A stretch of 35,716 nt of DNA from Methanolobus sp. GTDB taxonomy: Archaea; Halobacteriota; Methanosarcinia; Methanosarcinales; Methanosarcinaceae. The position numbers and the translations under genes were made by a program. How positions within the stretch are numbered: position 1 is the first letter of the stretch; every line of letters starts with the position of its first letter. Below are positions 27,574 through 35,716 of this stretch, piece by piece. Below the pieces are notes generated by a model. It ran no database searches and was not told the origin of the DNA. It saw only the letters and a program-made list of their open reading frames with translations. The stretch is taken from NCBI GenBank assembly GCA_021767785.1, contig JAASSR010000012.1, positions 1 to 35,716 on the forward strand, written 5' to 3'.

Positions 27574-28015
27574 CGATACCGATAAAAAGATACTCAATAC
27601 TATCCAGTTCGACTTCCCGCTGGAAACTGAACCTTTCAGGAAGCTTGGAGAAAAACTGGATATCAGTGAAGAAGAAGTGATCGAAAGGCTTGAAAGACTA
27701 CACAACGAAGGTGCTGTGAGGAAGATCGGACCAATTATCAACCGCAGGGGTGTTGGTGGTACAAGTACTCTGGTAGCTGCCACGGTTCCTGAAGAAAAAG
27801 TGGATGAAGTTGCAGGCTACATCAATGAATATCAAGAAGTATCCCATAATTATCATCGACCTGAAAAATTCAATATATGGTTCACAATATCCGCAGCCAA
27901 CAGAGAAAGGATAGATACTATCATAAAAGAACTTCAGGAAAAGACCGGACTTGATTTTATAGACCTGCCAACGAAAAAACTGTTCAAAATAGGAGTAAAA
28001 TTCAATATCAGATAA
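27560..28015 (+). CDS. ahbA: Siroheme decarboxylase subunit AhbA
   Basis: A 151-residue Lrp/AsnC-like protein: winged helix at the N-terminus (DDTDKKILNTIQFDFPL; EEEVIERLERLHNEGAVRK), then an alpha-beta domain with SHNYHRPEKFNIWFTIS. With AhbB it decarboxylates siroheme at C12 and C18, the first committed step of the alternative heme pathway. The fold is that of a regulator, but the family is enzymatic. The track extends the frame to 27404 inside ahbD; the N-terminus begins at ATG 27560 (GTG 27551 is possible). The A/B assignment follows the usual gene order and the HNYxR versus HCYERP pattern and could be swapped. Confidence 0.8.
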   Translation: MIFLDDTDKKILNTIQFDFPLETEPFRKLGEKLDISEEEVIERLERLHNEGAVRKIGPIINRRGVGGTSTLVAATVPEEKVDEVAGYINEYQEVSHNYHRPEKFNIWFTISAANRERIDTIIKELQEKTGLDFIDLPTKKLFKIGVKFNIR

Positions 28016-28032
28016 AAATCAGGTGGTAATAA

Positions 28033-28491
28033 ATGGATGATATTGACGAAAAGATAATAAAAATGACACAGAACGGTATTCCCCTTAAAAGATCACCTTT
28101 TGAGGAAATTGCAGGTGAGCTTGGAATAAATGAGCAGGAAGTAATCGACCGTCTCAAAAAGATGCGTGATAAAGAAGTAATACGGAGGTTCGGTGCATCC
28201 ATCGGACACAGGGATCTCGGAATTGTGGCAAACGCAATGTGTGTGTGGAACGTACCTGACAAAAGAACGGAAGAAGTAGGAACTATAATGGCCGGTTTTC
28301 CTGAAGTAACCCACTGTTATGAAAGACCCCGGGCTTCCGGATGGAAATACAACCTTTTCGCAATGGTGCACTCCTATACAAAAGAAGATTGTGAAGAAGT
28401 TGCAGCAAGAATATCAGAATCCACAGGTATCAAAGATTACAAGCTTCTTTTCAGTGACAGAGAATTCAAGAAAACCGGAGTTCGGTTATAA
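28033..28491 (+). CDS. ahbB: Siroheme decarboxylase subunit AhbB
   Basis: A 152-residue paralogue of the preceding gene. N-terminal winged helix (MDDIDEKIIKMTQNGIPL; EVIDRLKKMRDKEVIRRFG), then the motif THCYERPRASGWKYNLFAMV, typical of the B-type subunit. It works as a heterodimer with AhbA; the conserved His and Tyr/Arg in this region line the siroheme site in known structures. It starts 17 bases after ahbA with AGGTGG upstream, so the subunits are co-translated. Confidence 0.82.
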   Translation: MDDIDEKIIKMTQNGIPLKRSPFEEIAGELGINEQEVIDRLKKMRDKEVIRRFGASIGHRDLGIVANAMCVWNVPDKRTEEVGTIMAGFPEVTHCYERPRASGWKYNLFAMVHSYTKEDCEEVAARISESTGIKDYKLLFSDREFKKTGVRL

Positions 28492-28551
28492 TCGCAATCT
28501 TTAACTAATTTACAGAAAAAGCAGAAGGCAATTAATCCCGGAGATGGAGAT

Positions 28552-29226
28552 ATGAAGGATAATAACCACTTCCTGCCACTGCTGATAGATATGAGCGATA
28601 AGAAGGTTGTTATATTCGGAAGTGGATCCGTCGGGAAAAGGAAAGCTGACCTGTTCTCAGAATATGCGAGGGTTACGGTTGTGAGCCTCAACTTTTCCGG
28701 CCCTTTTTTCGAACTTGAAAAAAAACACAACATCGGACTGATAAAAGCTGATGTAGGAAAGCTCACCGATGAAGAGATCGGAAACATAATCAAAGGAGCT
28801 TTTCTTGTAATACCTGCAACTAACAACAGAAGTATAAACGAAAGGATCGTAACTCTTGCAAAGTCTTTTGAGATACTCACTAATGAAGTTGATTCAATTG
28901 GTGATGTTACAATACCTTCCGTGATCAAAAGGGGCGAGCTTACCATAAGTATATCGACATCCGGATCAAGTCCTGCCTTTTCCAGATTCACAAGAAGACA
29001 AATAGAGAAGGTCATAACTCCTGAATTTACAGATATGATAAGAATACAGGATGAAATGAGAACATATCTCAAAAGTGAAGTGCCTGAGCAAAGAGACAGG
29101 AAAGAGATCCTCTGGGGCATAATTGAAAGTGAAGAAGTGTGGACTGCACTTGAAGAATCCTATGAAAAAGGGTTTAAAACAGCACAGGATATAGTAAGGA
29201 AGAAAATAAGCGAGAAAGTTAGATGA
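28552..29226 (+). CDS. sirC: Precorrin-2 dehydrogenase (siroheme synthase N-terminal type)
   Basis: A 224-residue protein. It has the NAD-binding start FLPLLIDMSDKKVVIFGSGS followed by VGKRKADLF, then TNEVDSIGDVTIPSVI, and the family block ISISTSGSSPAFSR. It oxidises precorrin-2 to sirohydrochlorin; some relatives also insert iron. There is no methyltransferase domain, so uroporphyrinogen III methylation must come from another gene. It feeds siroheme to AhbAB just upstream and also the corrinoid and F430 branches. GGAGATGGAGAT precedes the ATG. Confidence 0.88.
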   Translation: MKDNNHFLPLLIDMSDKKVVIFGSGSVGKRKADLFSEYARVTVVSLNFSGPFFELEKKHNIGLIKADVGKLTDEEIGNIIKGAFLVIPATNNRSINERIVTLAKSFEILTNEVDSIGDVTIPSVIKRGELTISISTSGSSPAFSRFTRRQIEKVITPEFTDMIRIQDEMRTYLKSEVPEQRDRKEILWGIIESEEVWTALEESYEKGFKTAQDIVRKKISEKVR

Positions 29227-29277
29227 ACATGTACCATATCCACTGCCATTCGAATTATACATTAACAAGAGGTGACC

Positions 29278-30570
29278 ATGACTGAAATAACCAGTATGGT
29301 GATCACCCATTCCAAAGCAACTGTAGAGGAGATCGAAGAAGCATGGGACGGGGACATCGAGAAAATGCTCAATGACCTTCATTCCAATGAACTGGTCTGC
29401 GAATGTGTTGTAATGAAGACATGCAATCGTGTAGAGATATATATTGTCTCCCCAAAGGGAAGCAGTGTCCTGTTCCAGTTCGCAAAGAAAATGGGGCTTT
29501 CTTCCAATATTGTAGATTTCTTTGATCATGAAGAATCTATTATGCATCTGCTGAGACTTGCATGTGGTCTTGAATCAATGATAATCGGTGAAGATCAGAT
29601 ACTTGGACAGATGAAGGATCTTTATCTTATTGCAAAGAAGCTCGGAACTACCGGAAAGATGCTTGATACTGCATTCAGCAAAGCTATTCAGGTAGGAAAA
29701 CGTGTCAGAACTGAAACAGAGATAAACCGTGGTGCGCTTTCAATTGCATCAGCCTCTGTAGATCTGGCAGAGGACACTGTAGGTGACCTGAAGAATAAAA
29801 TGGTGCTTGTCATAGGGACCGGAGAGATGGGAACACTGGTCACACGCGCCCTTTCCCACAGGGAGATCGAGCTTATGTATATTGCAAACCGTACCTACGA
29901 AACTGCAAAAGACCTTGCGGACGAGATGGGAGGACATGCAGTCCACTTCGATCAGATCGATGAGAATCTCAGAAGAGCGGATGTGGTCATAAGTGCTACC
30001 GGTGCACCTCACTACGTCCTCAAAGCTGAACAGGTCAAAAAAGCCATGAGTTTCAGAAACAAAGAGATCCTTTTAATAGATATTGCAAATCCCAGGGACA
30101 TTGAACCTTCAATTACAGAGATACCTCATGTGACATTATATAATATAGATAACCTGAGGGTCATAAATGAGAAAAATCTCGAAATGAGAATGTCAGAGGC
30201 AAAAAAAGCCCAGGAAATAATTGATGAAGAATATGACCTGTTGATAAAACAATATAAAAGACAGAGAGCAGATGCCCTGGTATCTGAACTGTATGCCCAG
30301 TCCTATAAGCTTCGTGTCAATGAAAAAGAAAAGGCTCTTACTAAATTAAGTGCCTACCATACCATTGGTGAGACAGAAAAACAGATAATAGAAGATCTCA
30401 CGCACTCAATAATCAACAAAATGCTGGCAGAACCAACCAAAGTTATGAGATATGCAGCAGAGATCGGTGACGATGAACTGCTGGAATCGGTTGCCAGGGT
30501 ATTTATCACTAATGAATCAAGGATTAAAGAAAAGGAGGAGCTGGTTAAATGTTCCCAGAGCGCAGAATGA
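29278..30570 (+). CDS. hemA: Glutamyl-tRNA reductase
   Basis: A 430-residue enzyme. The catalytic Cys lies in [13 protein letters not shown] (C49), the specificity region in [20 protein letters not shown], the NADPH site in [11 protein letters not shown] near residue 183, and a helical C-terminal dimerisation domain follows. It reduces glutamyl-tRNA to glutamate semialdehyde, the entry step of tetrapyrrole synthesis for heme, cobamides and F430. The track start (GTG 29272) overlaps the Shine-Dalgarno AGAGGTG; ATG 29278 is used. Its end overlaps hemB by 22 bases. Confidence 0.93.
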   Translation: MTEITSMVITHSKATVEEIEEAWDGDIEKMLNDLHSNELVCECVVMKTCNRVEIYIVSPKGSSVLFQFAKKMGLSSNIVDFFDHEESIMHLLRLACGLESMIIGEDQILGQMKDLYLIAKKLGTTGKMLDTAFSKAIQVGKRVRTETEINRGALSIASASVDLAEDTVGDLKNKMVLVIGTGEMGTLVTRALSHREIELMYIANRTYETAKDLADEMGGHAVHFDQIDENLRRADVVISATGAPHYVLKAEQVKKAMSFRNKEILLIDIANPRDIEPSITEIPHVTLYNIDNLRVINEKNLEMRMSEAKKAQEIIDEEYDLLIKQYKRQRADALVSELYAQSYKLRVNEKEKALTKLSAYHTIGETEKQIIEDLTHSIINKMLAEPTKVMRYAAEIGDDELLESVARVFITNESRIKEKEELVKCSQSAE

Positions 30571-31523
30571 GAAGGCTGAGAAACGGCAAGATCAGAGATA
30601 TGGTCAGAGAGACTTCTTTGTCTGTCAATGATCTGATATATCCTGTGTTTGTCAATGAAACAATAGATAAACCGACTGAAGTGGCATCAATGCCCGGAGT
30701 TTTCAATGTGCCTGTGGAAAAGATAGCCGATGATGCAAAAGAAGCTGCTGATCTTGGAATACCGGCAATGATACTCTTTGGTGTGCCTGAAACAAAGGAC
30801 GAACAGGGCAGCAGTGCATGGGGTGATGATGATGTTGTGCAGCGTGCTGTACGTGAGATCAAAAGTGAGCTTGGAAAGGACATGCTTGTGATCACCGATG
30901 TTTGTCTCTGCGAGTACACCAGTCACGGACACTGCGGAATGGTAAATTATGATACTGAAGAAATAATGAACGATCCAACACTTCCTTTACTGGGAAAAAC
31001 TGCAGTAAGCCATGCAAGGGCAGGTGCTGATATGGTTGCTCCTTCAGGAATGATGGACGGGATGATCGCCGCCGTCCGGCGTGCACTTGATGATAACAAT
31101 TTCCAGAATATTCCTATCATGTCCTATGCTGCAAAATATTCCTCTGCATTTTACGGACCCTTCAGGGATGCTGCATGTTCAGGATGCTGCTTCGGGGACA
31201 GATCGACCCACCAGATGGATCCTGCTAACTCCGATGAGGCTACCATGGAAGCAGCTTTAGATGTCCAGGAAGGCGCCGACATAATAATGGTAAAACCGGC
31301 ACTTCCATATCTTGATATAATATACCGCCTCAAGACCGAATTCCAAATGCCAACTGCAGCTTATAATGTCAGTGGCGAATATGCAATGCTCAAGGCAGCT
31401 TCCCAAAACGGATGGCTTGATGAGAAACAGGTCATGTATGAATCACTTATTTCAATAAAAAGAGCAGGTGCAGATATGATAATTACCTATTTTGCCAGGG
31501 ATATGGCTGAAATATTAAAATGA
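30549..31523 (+). CDS. hemB: Porphobilinogen synthase (delta-aminolevulinate dehydratase)
   Basis: A 324-residue enzyme. Three zinc-binding cysteines sit in [12 protein letters not shown] (C119, C121, C129), and the Schiff-base lysines in [15 protein letters not shown] and [14 protein letters not shown]. It joins two aminolevulinate molecules into porphobilinogen. The cysteines indicate the zinc-dependent type. The start codon lies within the end of hemA, eight or nine bases after AAGGAGGAG, so translation is coupled. Confidence 0.94.
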   Translation: MFPERRMRRLRNGKIRDMVRETSLSVNDLIYPVFVNETIDKPTEVASMPGVFNVPVEKIADDAKEAADLGIPAMILFGVPETKDEQGSSAWGDDDVVQRAVREIKSELGKDMLVITDVCLCEYTSHGHCGMVNYDTEEIMNDPTLPLLGKTAVSHARAGADMVAPSGMMDGMIAAVRRALDDNNFQNIPIMSYAAKYSSAFYGPFRDAACSGCCFGDRSTHQMDPANSDEATMEAALDVQEGADIIMVKPALPYLDIIYRLKTEFQMPTAAYNVSGEYAMLKAASQNGWLDEKQVMYESLISIKRAGADMIITYFARDMAEILK

Positions 31524-31539
31524 TTACAAGGTGTTTTTT

Positions 31540-32805
31540 ATGTCTTTAGATAAGTCCAGAGATCTATACAATAAAGCAAGAAACCTCCTTCCGGGAGGAG
31601 TCAGCAGTCCGGTAAGAGCAATCAAACCATACCCATTCTATACAGAATCAGCAAAGGGTTCCAGGATAAAAGATATCGACGGTAATGAATACATTGATTA
31701 TTGTCTGGGATACGGACCTAACATGCTGGGACATGCGAATCCGGCAATAAAACAGGCAATTGTTTCACAGCTCGAGAAAGGATGGCTTTACGGTACACCA
31801 ACAGAACCTGAAGTCCGGCTTGCAGAAAAGATAGCAGCGGCATATCCGGGTATTGACATGCTCAGATTTGTATCTACAGGAACCGAAGCCACCATGAGTG
31901 CCTTGCGTGCTGCAAGGGGATTCACAGGCAAGAATAAGTTCATAAAGATCGAAGGTGGTTTCCATGGGGCTCATGATGCAGTACTGGTAAAAGCTGGTTC
32001 AGGTGCAACAACACTTGGAAAACCGGATTCTTTAGGGATTCCACAGGATTTTACAAAGCACACAATGCAGGTTCCTTTCAACGATACAGAAGCACTCACT
32101 GAGACCATTGAAAAGAACCAGGACGATATGGCTGCAGTTATAATCGAACCTGTTATGGGTAACATCGGTCCCATACTTCCAGAAGATGACTACCTGAAAG
32201 ATGTGCGTAAGGTTACCGAGGAGAATGATGTAGTTCTTATCTTTGACGAGGTTATCACCGGATTCAGACTCGCAATGGGAGGGGCACAGGAATACTTTGG
32301 TGTTACACCTGACATGACAACCCTGGGAAAGATCATCGGTGGTGGTATGCCGATAGGCGTGTTCGGCGGAAAGAAGGAGATCATTGAAATGATCGCACCA
32401 TCCGGAAGTGTATACCAGGCAGGAACTTTCAGCGGAAGTCCGGCTTCTGTGGCAGCAGGTCTTGCAGTGATGGATATACTGGAAAAGGAAGATGTCCATA
32501 AAAAGCTCAATGAAAACGGCGAAATGATGAGAAAGAGATTATCAGAAATAGTCTCAGACCTGAATCTTGACTACAGTGTGGTTGGTATTGCTTCAATGTT
32601 CAAGATATTCTTCGGAGACAAACCTCTGAACTACCAGGACGTCCTGAAATGCGATAAAGAAGGATATGTTAAGTTCTTCTTCAAGATGCTTGACAGTGGT
32701 ATTTTCATTCCGCCTGCACAATTCGAGACGAATTTCCTTTCAACAGCACATACAGAAGAAGATATTGAGAAGACCCTTCTTGCCTACGAAAAGAACCTGA
32801 AATGA
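31540..32805 (+). CDS. hemL: Glutamate-1-semialdehyde 2,1-aminomutase
   Basis: A 421-residue PLP enzyme. N-terminal [18 protein letters not shown], substrate region [12 protein letters not shown], phosphate-binding [17 protein letters not shown], the Asp that holds the PLP ring in [11 protein letters not shown], and the PLP lysine in [13 protein letters not shown]. It converts glutamate semialdehyde to aminolevulinate. The listed start at 31531 (GTG) is part of the Shine-Dalgarno AAGGTG; ATG 31540 is used. Confidence 0.94.
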   Translation: MSLDKSRDLYNKARNLLPGGVSSPVRAIKPYPFYTESAKGSRIKDIDGNEYIDYCLGYGPNMLGHANPAIKQAIVSQLEKGWLYGTPTEPEVRLAEKIAAAYPGIDMLRFVSTGTEATMSALRAARGFTGKNKFIKIEGGFHGAHDAVLVKAGSGATTLGKPDSLGIPQDFTKHTMQVPFNDTEALTETIEKNQDDMAAVIIEPVMGNIGPILPEDDYLKDVRKVTEENDVVLIFDEVITGFRLAMGGAQEYFGVTPDMTTLGKIIGGGMPIGVFGGKKEIIEMIAPSGSVYQAGTFSGSPASVAAGLAVMDILEKEDVHKKLNENGEMMRKRLSEIVSDLNLDYSVVGIASMFKIFFGDKPLNYQDVLKCDKEGYVKFFFKMLDSGIFIPPAQFETNFLSTAHTEEDIEKTLLAYEKNLK

Positions 32806-32818
32806 GCGGTGAGATCAC

Positions 32819-33766
32819 ATGATAATAGGAACCCGCGGAAGTGACCTTGCTGTTGCCCAGACAAAAACTATCGAGCGGTTGCTGTCTGAGATCGGGGTCA
32901 ATACTACCAGAAAAATAATAAAGACATCCGGTGACACTTTTACAGACAGACCATTACATGAGGTAGCAGGTGTCGGGGCTTTTGTGAGGGAACTCGATGA
33001 CAGGATGCTGAGTGGTGAGATCGACATTTCCGTGCATTCCATGAAGGATCTGCCAACCATGCGTCCGCAAGAGCTTTCCACATCCGCGGTGCTAAAGCGT
33101 GATTCACCATATGATGTGTTGCTAACAGTGGATGGTTCCAGACTTGAAGAACTCCCCGAAGAAGCGGTAATAGGCACAACATCCATGCGCAGAAGAGCCC
33201 AGACGCTGAGGTTTCGTCCAGACCTCCATGTCCAGGATCTCAGAGGTAATATCAATACAAGAATAAGAAAGCTTAAAGAAGGTCTCTATGACGGAATACT
33301 TCTGGCAGAAGCAGGTATTCAAAGAATGGGCTGGGAGATGAATGTCCAGCGACTTGACCCGCAGTTCTTCTGCCCCTCAGCGAACCAGGGGACCATAGCA
33401 GTTGTTACACCTGCCGGGACAGAGGCAGAAGAGGTCACATCCAACCTTGATCACCAGCAGACAAGGATTGAAACAGAGATCGAGCGAATAGTTACCGCCG
33501 ATGTGGAAGGTGGATGTACTGCACCTATCGGATCCTTTGCACAGTTCATCAATGAAGATGAGATCAGCATACGCAGTGAAGTACTGGCACTTGATGGCTC
33601 AGAACATGTACTTATTGACGAGATAATACCGGTAGAAAATTATCAGGAGCATGCAAAAGTGCTTGCAAGGGCACTTGTACAGATGGGTGGCAAGGAACTT
33701 GTGCAGAGAGCCCTTTGTCAGTTGAGTGCAGGAACAGCTGACGAAGTACAGAGGCAGTATGAATAA
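32819..33766 (+). CDS. hemC: Hydroxymethylbilane synthase
   Basis: A 315-residue enzyme. GTRGSDLAVAQT at the N-terminus, HSMKDLPTMRP near residue 75, RRRAQTLRFRPDL, RGNINTRIRKL, and the cofactor-bearing Cys in VEGGCTAPIGSFAQ. It strings four porphobilinogens into the linear tetrapyrrole. No uroporphyrinogen III synthase (hemD) follows; pyrD begins inside the last eight bases instead. Confidence 0.93.
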   Translation: MIIGTRGSDLAVAQTKTIERLLSEIGVNTTRKIIKTSGDTFTDRPLHEVAGVGAFVRELDDRMLSGEIDISVHSMKDLPTMRPQELSTSAVLKRDSPYDVLLTVDGSRLEELPEEAVIGTTSMRRRAQTLRFRPDLHVQDLRGNINTRIRKLKEGLYDGILLAEAGIQRMGWEMNVQRLDPQFFCPSANQGTIAVVTPAGTEAEEVTSNLDHQQTRIETEIERIVTADVEGGCTAPIGSFAQFINEDEISIRSEVLALDGSEHVLIDEIIPVENYQEHAKVLARALVQMGGKELVQRALCQLSAGTADEVQRQYE

Positions 33767-34661
33767 AATCACAGGAATAGAATTAGATAATCCCACTATT
33801 CTGGCTGCCGGGATTATGGGAACCACAGGAGCATCACTGGTCCGTGTAGCGAAGGAAGGAGCAGGTGCAGTTGTTACCAAATCCATAGGACCTGAGCCAA
33901 AAGAAGGTCACAAAAACCCCAGCATGATAGATCTTGGATACGGATTTTTAAATGCAATGGGTTTACCCAATCCATCATACCCTGATTTTAAGGATGAACT
34001 TGCCATTGCAAAAAATGAAAGCAACGTTCCGGTAATTGCAAGTATATTCGGCGGGACAGAGGACGAGTTTGTGGATGTCGCAATTGGACTTATGGACTCA
34101 GAACCCGATGCCTTTGAACTTAACGTGAGTTGTCCGCATGCAAAAGGATATGGCGCATCCGTTGGAAGTAACCCGGATGCCGTTGAGAGTATAACTGTCG
34201 CTGTAAAAGATGCTGTCGATGCCCCTGTGTGGGTTAAACTCACACCCAACGTTACTGATATAGTTATAATAGGAGAAGCTGCACAAAGAGGCGGAGCAGA
34301 TGCTGTTGTGGGCATCAACACCGTAAAGGGAATGGCAATAGATATCAACAGTGGTTACCCGATACTTGGTAACAGATTCGGCGGACTTTCCGGACATGCA
34401 GTGAAACCGGTTGCTTTGAAATGTGTGTATGACCTTTATGCTTCACTTGATATACCCATCATAGGTGTTGGCGGTGTCTATACCTGGCAGGATGCCATCG
34501 AAATGATGATGGCCGGTGCCAGTGCGGTACAGGTTGGTTCGGCAGTATATGAAGGACTGGAAGTTTTCAGTTCCATATCCAGTGGTATTAAAAGCTTCAT
34601 AAATGAAAATGACTACAAATACGTCGGCGATATTGTCGGTATTGCACATGAGAGGATATAA
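33759..34661 (+). CDS. pyrD: Dihydroorotate dehydrogenase, class 1B catalytic subunit
   Basis: A 300-residue FMN barrel. It opens with [15 protein letters not shown]; the catalytic Cys lies in [12 protein letters not shown] (C125), and the FMN region is [20 protein letters not shown]. Class 1B enzymes pass electrons from dihydroorotate through the PyrK subunit to NAD. The track extends to 33726 inside hemC; the family N-terminus and GAGG upstream set ATG 33759. It overlaps hemC by eight bases and pyrK by one. Confidence 0.92.
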   Translation: MNKITGIELDNPTILAAGIMGTTGASLVRVAKEGAGAVVTKSIGPEPKEGHKNPSMIDLGYGFLNAMGLPNPSYPDFKDELAIAKNESNVPVIASIFGGTEDEFVDVAIGLMDSEPDAFELNVSCPHAKGYGASVGSNPDAVESITVAVKDAVDAPVWVKLTPNVTDIVIIGEAAQRGGADAVVGINTVKGMAIDINSGYPILGNRFGGLSGHAVKPVALKCVYDLYASLDIPIIGVGGVYTWQDAIEMMMAGASAVQVGSAVYEGLEVFSSISSGIKSFINENDYKYVGDIVGIAHERI

Positions 34662-35440
34662 TGTACCCTATTGATGTCAAAATAATTGAAATAATCAAGG
34701 AAACACCTTCAACAAGAACTTTTGTTTTTGATAGATCATTTAATGAAGCTGTTGCAGGTCAGTTCGTCATGGTCTGGATACGCGGAGTTGATGAAATACC
34801 CATGACATTATCCGGCAAGAACTCCATCACTGTGCAAAAAGTTGGGGATGCCACTGAAAAGTTATTCATGCTAAAAGAAGGCGATCACCTTGGTATAAGG
34901 GGACCTTTTGGAAACGGTTTTACGCTTCCGGGAAGAGATGAAAAGATATTGCTCATAGCAGGCGGTGTGGGTGCCGCCCCACTTGCACCTCTGGCTGAAT
35001 ATGCTTCCTCGATAGGTGTCTGTATGACAACGATACTTGGAGCAAGAAATGCAGATGAATTGCTCTTTGTTGACAGATTCACACCATGTGGCGAACTTCA
35101 TCTGACAACAGATGACGGTTCTGCACACAGATGCGGCTTTGTGACAGACGTACTTGCTGATACCGATACAGCAGCTTATGACAGGATATACACCTGCGGA
35201 CCTGAGGTAATGATGAAATGCGTTTTCGGAATGCTTGAAAAAGAGAATTCAGTTGGAAAGACGGAATTCAGTCTTCACAGATATTTCAAATGCGGAATAG
35301 GCGTTTGTGGCGCTTGCTGCATGGATAGAAAAGGACTGCGTGTGTGCAGGGACGGACCTGTTTTCAATGGACTTGAACTTGTTGATTCCGAGTTCGGGAA
35401 TTACATGAGAGGACCAGGTGGAAACAAAGAGCTATTTTGA
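34661..35440 (+). CDS. pyrK: Dihydroorotate dehydrogenase electron transfer subunit
   Basis: A 259-residue flavoprotein. Ferredoxin-reductase-like FAD domain ([17 protein letters not shown]), NAD-binding region [19 protein letters not shown], and a C-terminal 2Fe-2S site with [10 protein letters not shown] and a fourth Cys in [10 protein letters not shown]. It is the partner of PyrD, and the start codon overlaps the pyrD stop. A T-rich stretch (TTCTCTTTTTCTTC, from 35461) about 20 bases after the stop probably ends the transcript. Confidence 0.92.
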   Translation: MYPIDVKIIEIIKETPSTRTFVFDRSFNEAVAGQFVMVWIRGVDEIPMTLSGKNSITVQKVGDATEKLFMLKEGDHLGIRGPFGNGFTLPGRDEKILLIAGGVGAAPLAPLAEYASSIGVCMTTILGARNADELLFVDRFTPCGELHLTTDDGSAHRCGFVTDVLADTDTAAYDRIYTCGPEVMMKCVFGMLEKENSVGKTEFSLHRYFKCGIGVCGACCMDRKGLRVCRDGPVFNGLELVDSEFGNYMRGPGGNKELF

Positions 35441-35597
35441 AAATAATTTGGATTTTTAAGTTCTCTTTTTCTTCAAAACTTTTGTGTGCTTTTAGACTCC
35501 TAAAAATATTCAATATCAATTTATCTCATTTTGAACTCTCAAAAAGCACAAAAATGATAATGATAATAATTACAACATTGACTATTTTTCAGAAAAG

Positions 35598-35610
35598 TTC
35601 ATATACATTG
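35598..35610 (+). promoter_or_regulatory. TATA box before the truncated last ORF
   Basis: TTCATATACATTG, about 60 bases before the ATG at 35662; the expected leader of about 35 bases contains GGTGG. Confidence 0.4.
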
Positions 35611-35661
35611 AACAAAAGAGCAGACAGCATCAAAAAAACTTATCAAACTTGGTGGTATGAT

Positions 35662-35716
35662 ATGAAATACGTTAATCTGAAAAAAATATCTTTGATGCTG
35701 GTCGTGGCATCGATGA
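35662..35716 (+). CDS. Start of a probable secreted or membrane protein (cut by window end)
   Basis: Only 18 codons are visible. MKYVNLKKISLMLVVAS looks like a signal peptide or membrane anchor: a short basic start followed by a hydrophobic run. GGTGG lies about seven bases before the ATG, and a TATA box is upstream. The product cannot be identified from this fragment. Confidence 0.45.
   Translation, partial: MKYVNLKKISLMLVVASM

Noticed and set aside
28437-29120. Long minus-strand ORF opposite sirC (and similar long shadows opposite atpA, hemL and pyrD)
   Set aside because: They mirror strongly supported genes on the other strand, have serine/leucine-rich compositions typical of antisense frames and show no domain features.
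33726-33758. N-terminal extension of the pyrD frame
   Set aside because: It is within hemC and does not resemble PyrD; the family start and a GAGG sequence point to 33759.

Overview
The window is a stretch of archaeal chromosome from a cytochrome-containing methylotrophic methanogen, most likely a member of the Methanosarcinaceae. I do not claim a species. The evidence is a RamA-type corrinoid activase beside an MtbA/MtaA-like methyltransferase, an A1Ao ATP synthase operon in the order H-I-K-E-C-F-A-B-D-G known from Methanosarcina, a group II (thermosome-type) chaperonin, the siroheme-dependent (Ahb) heme route, a CxxxY-type CcmE, and archaeal TATA boxes. Base composition looks moderately AT-rich, with AT-rich gaps between genes. 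No tRNA, rRNA, insertion sequence, integrase or CRISPR array was seen.

Layout. Positions 1-6667 (+) hold a tightly packed cassette: hydantoinase/oxoprolinase-like ASKHA protein, divergent group II chaperonin, UroD/MtbA-like methyltransferase, RamA-like ferredoxin-tailed activase and a small cysteine-rich protein. This looks like a dedicated machine for corrinoid methyl transfer or its reductive activation, and it is the most interesting unit here. Positions 6668-11525 hold a CxxC zinc protein with a long leader, a cysteine-bearing winged-helix regulator divergent from an MTH865-family protein, a KefB-like antiporter, and a gap containing a hairpin-led small ORF that the ORF track misses. Positions 11526-15009 hold a DUF1638 protein, an SMR exporter, a FetAB-type ABC exporter and a divergent peroxiredoxin.

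Positions 15038-23474 (-) are the complete ATP synthase operon, including the small AhaG-like last gene. Positions 23692-26307 (-) hold, in transcription order, a probable ccmD (apparently starting at AUA and absent from the ORF track), ccmE, a polyprenyl diphosphate synthase predicted to make a long chain, and a radical SAM protein. Divergent from these, 26509-33766 (+) is the heme cluster ahbD-ahbA-ahbB-sirC-hemA-hemB-hemL-hemC, running directly into pyrD-pyrK (to 35440). A signal-peptide-like ORF begins at 35662 and is cut by the window end.

How it works together: the heme genes make tetrapyrrole from glutamyl-tRNA and convert siroheme to heme b. CcmD/CcmE would deliver heme to c-type cytochromes. 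The prenyl synthase may supply the methanophenazine side chain. The ATP synthase uses the ion gradient built by this electron transport. The corrinoid cassette at the left feeds methyl groups into methanogenesis. Start codons were moved inside several listed ORFs where a Shine-Dalgarno sequence, gene spacing or a promoter decided them; each move is explained in its entry.
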